From Siphonodentalium dalli (lineage: Eukaryota > Mollusca > Scaphopoda > Gadilida > Siphonodentaliidae): a stretch of 64,000 nt of DNA. The stretch is taken from NCBI GenBank assembly GCA_032622095.1, contig CP136068.1:8595314-8659313 (forward strand). Direction: 5' to 3'. Below the pieces are notes generated by a model, which searched no databases, was not told the DNA's origin, and saw nothing but the letters and a program-made list of their open reading frames with translations. Every line of letters begins with the position of its first letter. Position 1 is the stretch's first letter. Below are positions 58,860 through 64,000 of this stretch, in pieces. A program made the translations under genes and the position numbers.

Positions 58860-59300
58860 AGGTATGACTATAATGTAAGCCACAATCTGCTTTATCTGAA
58901 TCTGTATTACGCTCTATATGAACCTAAATCGACATACAAGATGATATCTCTGTATAATGTGTTTTCGGTGTGGCCCACAACATAAAACGGAATAACCGGT
59001 ATAAGTCCACCATGAGCTTATTTCATAATCAAATATTATGAACAAGTGTGACTATTTCAGCCTGTTCTCTTGAAAAATAAAACTGATATAGAACTTATAT
59101 CGGGATTATTTGAATCTGAATTACGCTCTATATGAACCTAAATCTTTATGATGTGTCTTCACTGTGGCCCGCGCACTGAAGCGGTATAACGGGAATAAGT
59201 CCGCAATGGGCTTATTGCAGAACGAGATCAGTCCCATGTGTATTTATCATATGACTCAATCATTATTTACGTTGGAAAGTATGTCATAAATCAATTTCAT
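58860..59300 (-). repeat. Dispersed repeat family R, two tandem copies
   Basis: 'ctgaatctgtattacgctct' and 'atatgaacctaaatc' occur at 58895 and 59106. Cores are 'ggtgtggcccacaacataaa' (58970) and 'cactgtggcccgcgcactga' (59160), with a 'cagcctgttctcttg' end at 59067. Period about 200 bp. Confidence 0.65.
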
Positions 59301-59734
59301 ATGAATTACTAGTTCATATCACCTTCCGATAATCTGATTGGTTTGTTGACAAAAAAGTGTGTTCTGATTGGCTGAATGGCAGCCGGGGCCGAGCCGCATT
59401 TCTTACTGAATGCAGGTCAAATTCGTGCGCGTCAATCAACGCGATGCCGAAATTCTCGCAATTATAATCTTGAAATATATAGTTTTGGACATTGTTGTAC
59501 GATAAATAGAATATGTAATTCGTATTTATCTAATAAACATACGATATAATGTCACAAACTGACAAAATAATAGCGCACTATATCTTCGCGTGCATATTAT
59601 TTCTGCTAGCTCACCAGGTGTAATTGGGCTTCCGGTGCAATGAAGTGACGTCACATTAACCTTTTGCTGCCGATGTCATATACCTATTTAGTGATTTGTG
59701 TGCGTTTTGGACATCATAATCAATTTATAGGTGT

Positions 59735-59900
59735 CATATGATAAATAGAATATGTAATTCGTGTTTCTCTCATATGATATTTATGAAACTCGTCACGAAT
59801 TTTCAGTTTTCTCTCGCCGGAGGCTCGAGAAAACTGAAAATTCGTGACGAGTTTCATAAATATCAATGAGAGAAACACTCATTTCATATTCACTATATAT
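59735..59900. repeat. Foldback element, ~50-bp near-perfect arms
   Basis: 59761-59812 pairs with 59826-59878 around a 'gccggaggc' loop. Only one or two bases differ, and weaker pairing continues outward. It abuts the hAT-like MITE. Confidence 0.85.
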
Positions 59901-59908
59901 GTGATGGG

Positions 59909-60501
59909 CAGGGTCCGCGCTGGACCGAAATGTACTTTGCCAAATGAAATAATTTTTTGCCAAATTCTTTTAGAATTTGCCAAATGTTATCCCCGATAGT
60001 ATCATTTTCGGCAAAATTAATTGGATGTTATGTTTCAACACTCGCGGTTTGATCGACGTTTGATATCGATAGGAAAGCAGTTCGTTAATAATTATACTCG
60101 CATCTCTATTGTGGTTTTTCATACAACAATAAACAAATCACCGAACAGTAAACTGTTAGAAGAGTTACTTCATCAGAAGGGAACATCACAAGAGGAATAG
60201 CTATATAAACACCACCATCACGCTGAATACGGGTACTCCCTCAACACAATCGATATTAATGCTATCAAACTAACTGCATCTTAGTGAAGGTGCTACCTTT
60301 TCCCAAACCATATAAAACACAACTGACCTAATTATGTTGTAGTCTCCTAAAATGAATGGTATTGATTGACCGATATTTTTCATATTAATTGAGGAATTAA
60401 TAAGTGACTTGCCAAAACTTTTGCCAAATGAAAATATTTTTTGCCAAATGTTAATTATTTTTGCCATTGGCAAATTTGGCAAGTGGCAGCGCGAATCACT
60501 G
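59909..60501. mobile_element. hAT-like MITE, 593 bp
   Basis: The left end is CAGGGTCCGCGCTGGACC and the right end, inverted, is CAGTGATTCGCGCTGCCAC. The 8 bp outside are GTGATGGG and ATGGTGGG (6 of 8 match), the duplication length of hAT elements. Subterminal regions carry repeated TTGCCAAAT words on both sides. No transposase. Confidence 0.65.
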
Positions 60502-60509
60502 ATGGTGGG

Positions 60510-61370
60510 TCCAATATTACCATAAGTGCACGAGGATATGTTAATTCATTTGTGGGACATTTTCAGGAATAAAACTAACAAACAAAAATACCTTCCTCGT
60601 ATGCTGTCAGCAAAGTCTGCTTTTCCAACAAAACGACATGCATCAGATGGTAGTGTGTACCGATTTAAATGCGCTTGATGTTGAGTCATCCAATAGTACA
60701 GGATTACACACAACATCTTGTTCCATGACCTTTTTGAATTATACTTTATTGAAGGAAGATTAAAATCAGTTATTAAATTTAATTAAGAATTTACTGAGGC
60801 ATGGAGACTCGAAGCCGAACACCTGTGCATATAGTTTACAGTAACCGTCAATGTGTGCAAGCACGTACACAATATTTAGTATGATATACGCATTTTAACC
60901 AATGAAATAACATGAAATAAGTTACATACCTGCCAGGTGGGGGGAGAACAAACTCCAGGATACAAGGTTTAAATTTATTTTTGTTTTATTATTATTTTTC
61001 GGGAACGCAAGTTTGTTTTCCTTTCCGATATCGGACACCAACCCCTCCAACACAAGTTTTTTCCACGGGCGATTGGGGACCCACCCCATCGTTTTGTGAC
61101 AAACGTGAAAAGCACCACGAATCTCAGGAAATGACAAAGCAGTCATTAGTAAACGTGCCGTATAAGGTTCAGCGTACTGACCCATATGTTACCCGTAGTA
61201 TATATGCGACAACGATATGTATCCACAGCAGCATATTCTATAACGTTCTGACTATAGCCCGGCTAGATGACTAAATGGTCGCCCAACCCACGTGATATCA
61301 GCTATTTCATTTATTGAGTTCGCCTCTCAAAACGATTGATCATAGATATGCAGAAGATAATCCAAATAAC
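60510..61370. other. No gene supported
   Basis: Overlapping ORFs at 60922-61274 on both strands have no domain that I recognise. Confidence 0.35.
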
Positions 61371-61377
61371 TTTTTAG

Positions 61378-62622
61378 ATGAAAATCGTACATCGAAAAAA
61401 AACCCAAAAAGTCACTGTGAACATCTTGGAATCATTTTGCCGTGAAAAGCGATTTGATTTAAGCATGATGCCCATGTCTGCTGCAGAGCCAAATGGCATT
61501 CTGACAAACATCTGTCTTAATATCCATATGCAGAGTGGAATTTTTTATTCAAGATCGAGTCTCCTCGACATCACACAGGGTATCAATATATTCTTAGGTG
61601 ATAATAGAAACATTGACAATTTAACATTTGAACAGTTCAAATGGTGCAGCAAAGGTTTCAAAGCAATTCTAAAAAAATTCCGATCAGATGGAACGGGACA
61701 TTTTTTTAATTCCTAGGCCTTTCATGCCTTCATAGCAATTTTCAAGGAATGACGTGTATAACACTGTGACGTCATATAGCAACATGGGGGATAACTCTTG
61801 ACGTCAAAGTTAAGAACTATTGAGTTTTGTCCGGAATTTGAGTTTGAAATAATCTTCCTTGCTCAGTCTTTGCGAATCACTATCACTTGCCATCATTTCG
61901 AAATCAGTTGATGATGAAAATAAATATAGTTGATCACAAATTCACACCAAAATCAGAGCAAACAAAGAACTATCAAGGAGATATGAGCATATCTGACGAG
62001 GGTTCATGTGGTCGCATGTGTGAAACATTCTGTCCTGTCAGGACCTTCCAAACGTACCTCAGAAAGAGAAACCCAAAGTGCGAGGCATTATTCCTACATC
62101 CCAGGGATAGCTTCCTTGATGATGATGACGTATGGTACAACAATTCGTCCATGTGTGAAACCCATTTGGGAGACATGGTGCCAAGAATTTCCAAACAGGC
62201 TGGACTTTCTAAGCGGTACACGAATTACTGTATCCGAGCCATAGCTATTCTGAGTAATGCTGGCACATTGCTTCCACATCGAAGCAGATATCAATGCAGT
62301 CTATAGCCAGCTGCGATTACTCAGATACGCATAAAAACAAATGCCAAACTCTCTCGCCACCCATGGAACTGCTAGCAATAACTCTCTGCCAACACAAACC
62401 ACTAATGTGAAATTTGGCCATCCATATGCTTCTGGTGAGAAAGCGGTAGTTTGTTGGAAACGTGTTTTATGGAGTCTTGACAATAACACTAATACCAAGC
62501 TCAATAATGAGCTTAATTTCCGAGAAATCGGTGTCAAATCAAACTTCAATTTCATTGGAGAAAATTGTGGCGTCCATGTCTACAATAGTGCACCTCCTGC
62601 AAAAATACCGGAACAGTGCGTT
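61378..62622 (+). pseudogene. Crypton-like tyrosine recombinase (DUF3504/KIAA1958-like), broken
   Basis: Fragment 1 (61378-61716) reads KTQKVTVNILESFCREK, then YSRSSLLDITQGINIFL, then FKAILKKFRSDGTG, the N-terminal SAM-like part of this family. About 170 bp with no readable frame follows, where the central catalytic part should be. Fragment 2 (61887-62306) reads CPVRTFQTYLRKRNPKCEALFLHPRD and RYTNYCIRA. The family's HxxR box has Tyr for His. After about 62262 another frame gives SMQSIASCDYSDTHKNK...LS, the C-terminal box, with its tyrosine unclear. A third frame to 62622 ends FNFIGENCGVHVYN, like the family's tail. At least two frameshifts and an internal deletion make it inactive. Confidence 0.7.
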
Positions 62623-62639
62623 TGATATCTTGACTTGAT

Positions 62640-63734
62640 CTGTGTTATTATTATTATATTATAAATATTATTATCCATCCCTTAACTAACACAATTTGGG
62701 CAAAAGCCGCCACGAGATGGACTCCCGACTGTACAATATCACTTTTGTATTGGGACTCCGTGACGTCACGAATTAACTCTATTGCGAAATGAATCGGCGA
62801 AATTGTGATGCGCGCGCAACACTGATGGATTTTAGCAGACGTTTCACTTGCGCATTGAGTGTGTTTTTTTCTCACTTCCGTGTTTACTTTTCTAAATCAT
62901 GCTTTCTGATTATCAATATACAGGCTTTTATAGGTAATTAAGTGCCGACAAATACCAAAAATGACCACAAAAGTTTTATTCCCAAAATTTGGATAAACAT
63001 ACAGATGGATACTAAAAATGTCATTATTTCGGCCAATTTGGCCGGTTACTTCATGTGACTTTTTCATCTGACGTGTGTGTCGGATAATTGATCTGGAGGA
63101 TTTATGTAAATGTTAGCCCAAACTACATTTCCAAGTAACGATGGTTTTGTTGTTTATTTTGAGGAATAATACCGCGTCAGATGAATTCAGCCCAAATATG
63201 TTAACAGTTGTCGTGTCAAACATTCGGCAGTAGGTTAGCGTTATTTAGTATTTGTGGATGTCCTTTAACATGGGGAAAATAGACTAACTGCGCTTGAACG
63301 AGCATGTGAATTTGTCGTTTTTAAAGTACAGCAACTTGATAATCAATAACAGAGGCATTCTCTGTCAAATAAGGTCGCTCTATTTACGGTATTAATTGCG
63401 GAACTTTCTAAAGTAAACTACGCGTAAACGGATACATACGGTAAATTCTAGAATGTGCCGGAATCGATCTAATCGCCCCAGGGCCAACTCGCCCAGTCGA
63501 CATGTGTCAATTCGGTACCTACTATAACATGTACCCGAGTCCGATACGGAATAAAAGATGTATACGGGTGTTATATAGCGTTTGGTCCGTTGTTTCTCAA
63601 TGAATATTATTGAAATTTGGTGTATATGTCCGGGCTGGGACATGGAATACAACAACGTTTGAATTGTTTTTAAATTTACAAATTTGTTGATTTTATTCAA
63701 TTTGTTTTCGTTCTGAAAACACACTATAAAGTGT
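62640..63734. other. No gene supported
   Basis: Short ORFs (62654-62875 and 63392-63766, both minus) have no motif. A small AT-rich stretch follows the recombinase remnant. Confidence 0.35.
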
Positions 63735-64000
63735 ATATAATATAATAACGAACACGAGACATACATAATTTATAAACTGTTAACAAAAGATATCAAATTC
63801 AATACATGACAAAGATGACTCAGTGGAGTTTATAAAGTGAACATAAAAACATTGAGGTAAGAATCTTTTTAAGGAATGCAACTTTATTTAATGATAATAA
63901 ACACATAAATTAAAATAACAAACATGAGCCATATATGATTTATAAACTGTTAACAAAAGATATCAAACTCAATACATGACAAAGATGACTCAGTGAAGTT
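63735..64000. repeat. ~171-bp tandem repeat, continues past the window
   Basis: 'tttataaactgttaacaaaa' plus 'gatatcaaayt' and 'caatacatgacaaagatgac' occurs at about 63769 and 63940, 171 bp apart. The second unit is cut by the window end. Confidence 0.8.

Noticed and set aside
61887-62306. Intact recombinase gene
   Set aside because: The central catalytic segment is missing, HxxR has lost its His, and the C-terminal box lies in another frame.

Overview
This window looks like non-genic or gene-poor nuclear DNA from a marine invertebrate, most likely a mollusc or another lophotrochozoan. The evidence is AT-rich sequence with no dense ORF packing, spliced-gene signals (GTGAGT donor, pyrimidine-tract acceptor, AATAAA), abundant MITEs, and degenerate Penelope-like and Crypton-like remnants. 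A roughly 131-bp repeat of the 'gatttcgatgaaacttggt ... aaggtcaa' type at 7.64-8.33 kb, which I remember as common in mollusc genomes, points the same way. The organism call is inference. No operons, rRNA or CRISPR are present, and most ORFs over 60 codons appear to be chance.

Layout. 0-9.5 kb: AT-rich DNA, diverged duplications, a 1.7-kb TIR element (3.88-5.57 kb) sitting inside an older dispersed repeat, and the 131-bp tandem repeat. 9.57-11.82 kb: a compact LTR-retrotransposon-like element. It has two 583-bp repeats ending TGGTA...TACCA around a 1.1-kb interior that encodes an HP1-like chromodomain protein but no reverse transcriptase. 12.6-19.6 kb: dispersed-repeat copies, a Penelope-like RT pseudogene (15.05-16.34 kb) and a GC-rich decayed tandem repeat. 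19.7-21.5 kb: two small minus-strand ORFs that recall Polinton/Maverick accessory proteins, then a duplicated 370-bp unit. 22-31.7 kb: a second copy of the repeat unit found inside the 1.7-kb TIR element, a 366-bp inserted element, two piggyBac-like MITEs with TTAA duplications, and decayed minisatellites. 33-36 kb: a 35-bp array of 21 copies, a TIR element that starts CAC and has a 5-bp duplication, and a 48-bp array of 15 copies that stays open in several frames. 36.9-42.9 kb: a double-hairpin MITE, a tandem segmental duplication, and a nest of inverted-repeat elements with an almost perfect 148-bp-arm hairpin. 44-51.2 kb: a 27-bp minisatellite, then the best host gene in the window, a two-exon secreted peptide precursor (45.53-50.96 kb). 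Its 5.1-kb intron holds a 42+58-bp higher-order minisatellite and a SINE-like block. 52-64 kb: a degenerate palindrome, 'GCCATCTTGG' repeats, a 1.4-kb TIR element, further MITEs including a hAT-like one with an 8-bp duplication, a broken Crypton-like tyrosine recombinase gene (61.38-62.62 kb), and the start of a 171-bp tandem repeat at the window edge.

The strongest candidates for something undescribed are the HP1-like gene between LTR-like repeats, the Cys-free multi-cleavage peptide precursor, and the 69-bp palindrome family carried by piggyBac-like MITEs. Everything here was read by eye. Percent identities are approximate hand counts and no database was consulted.
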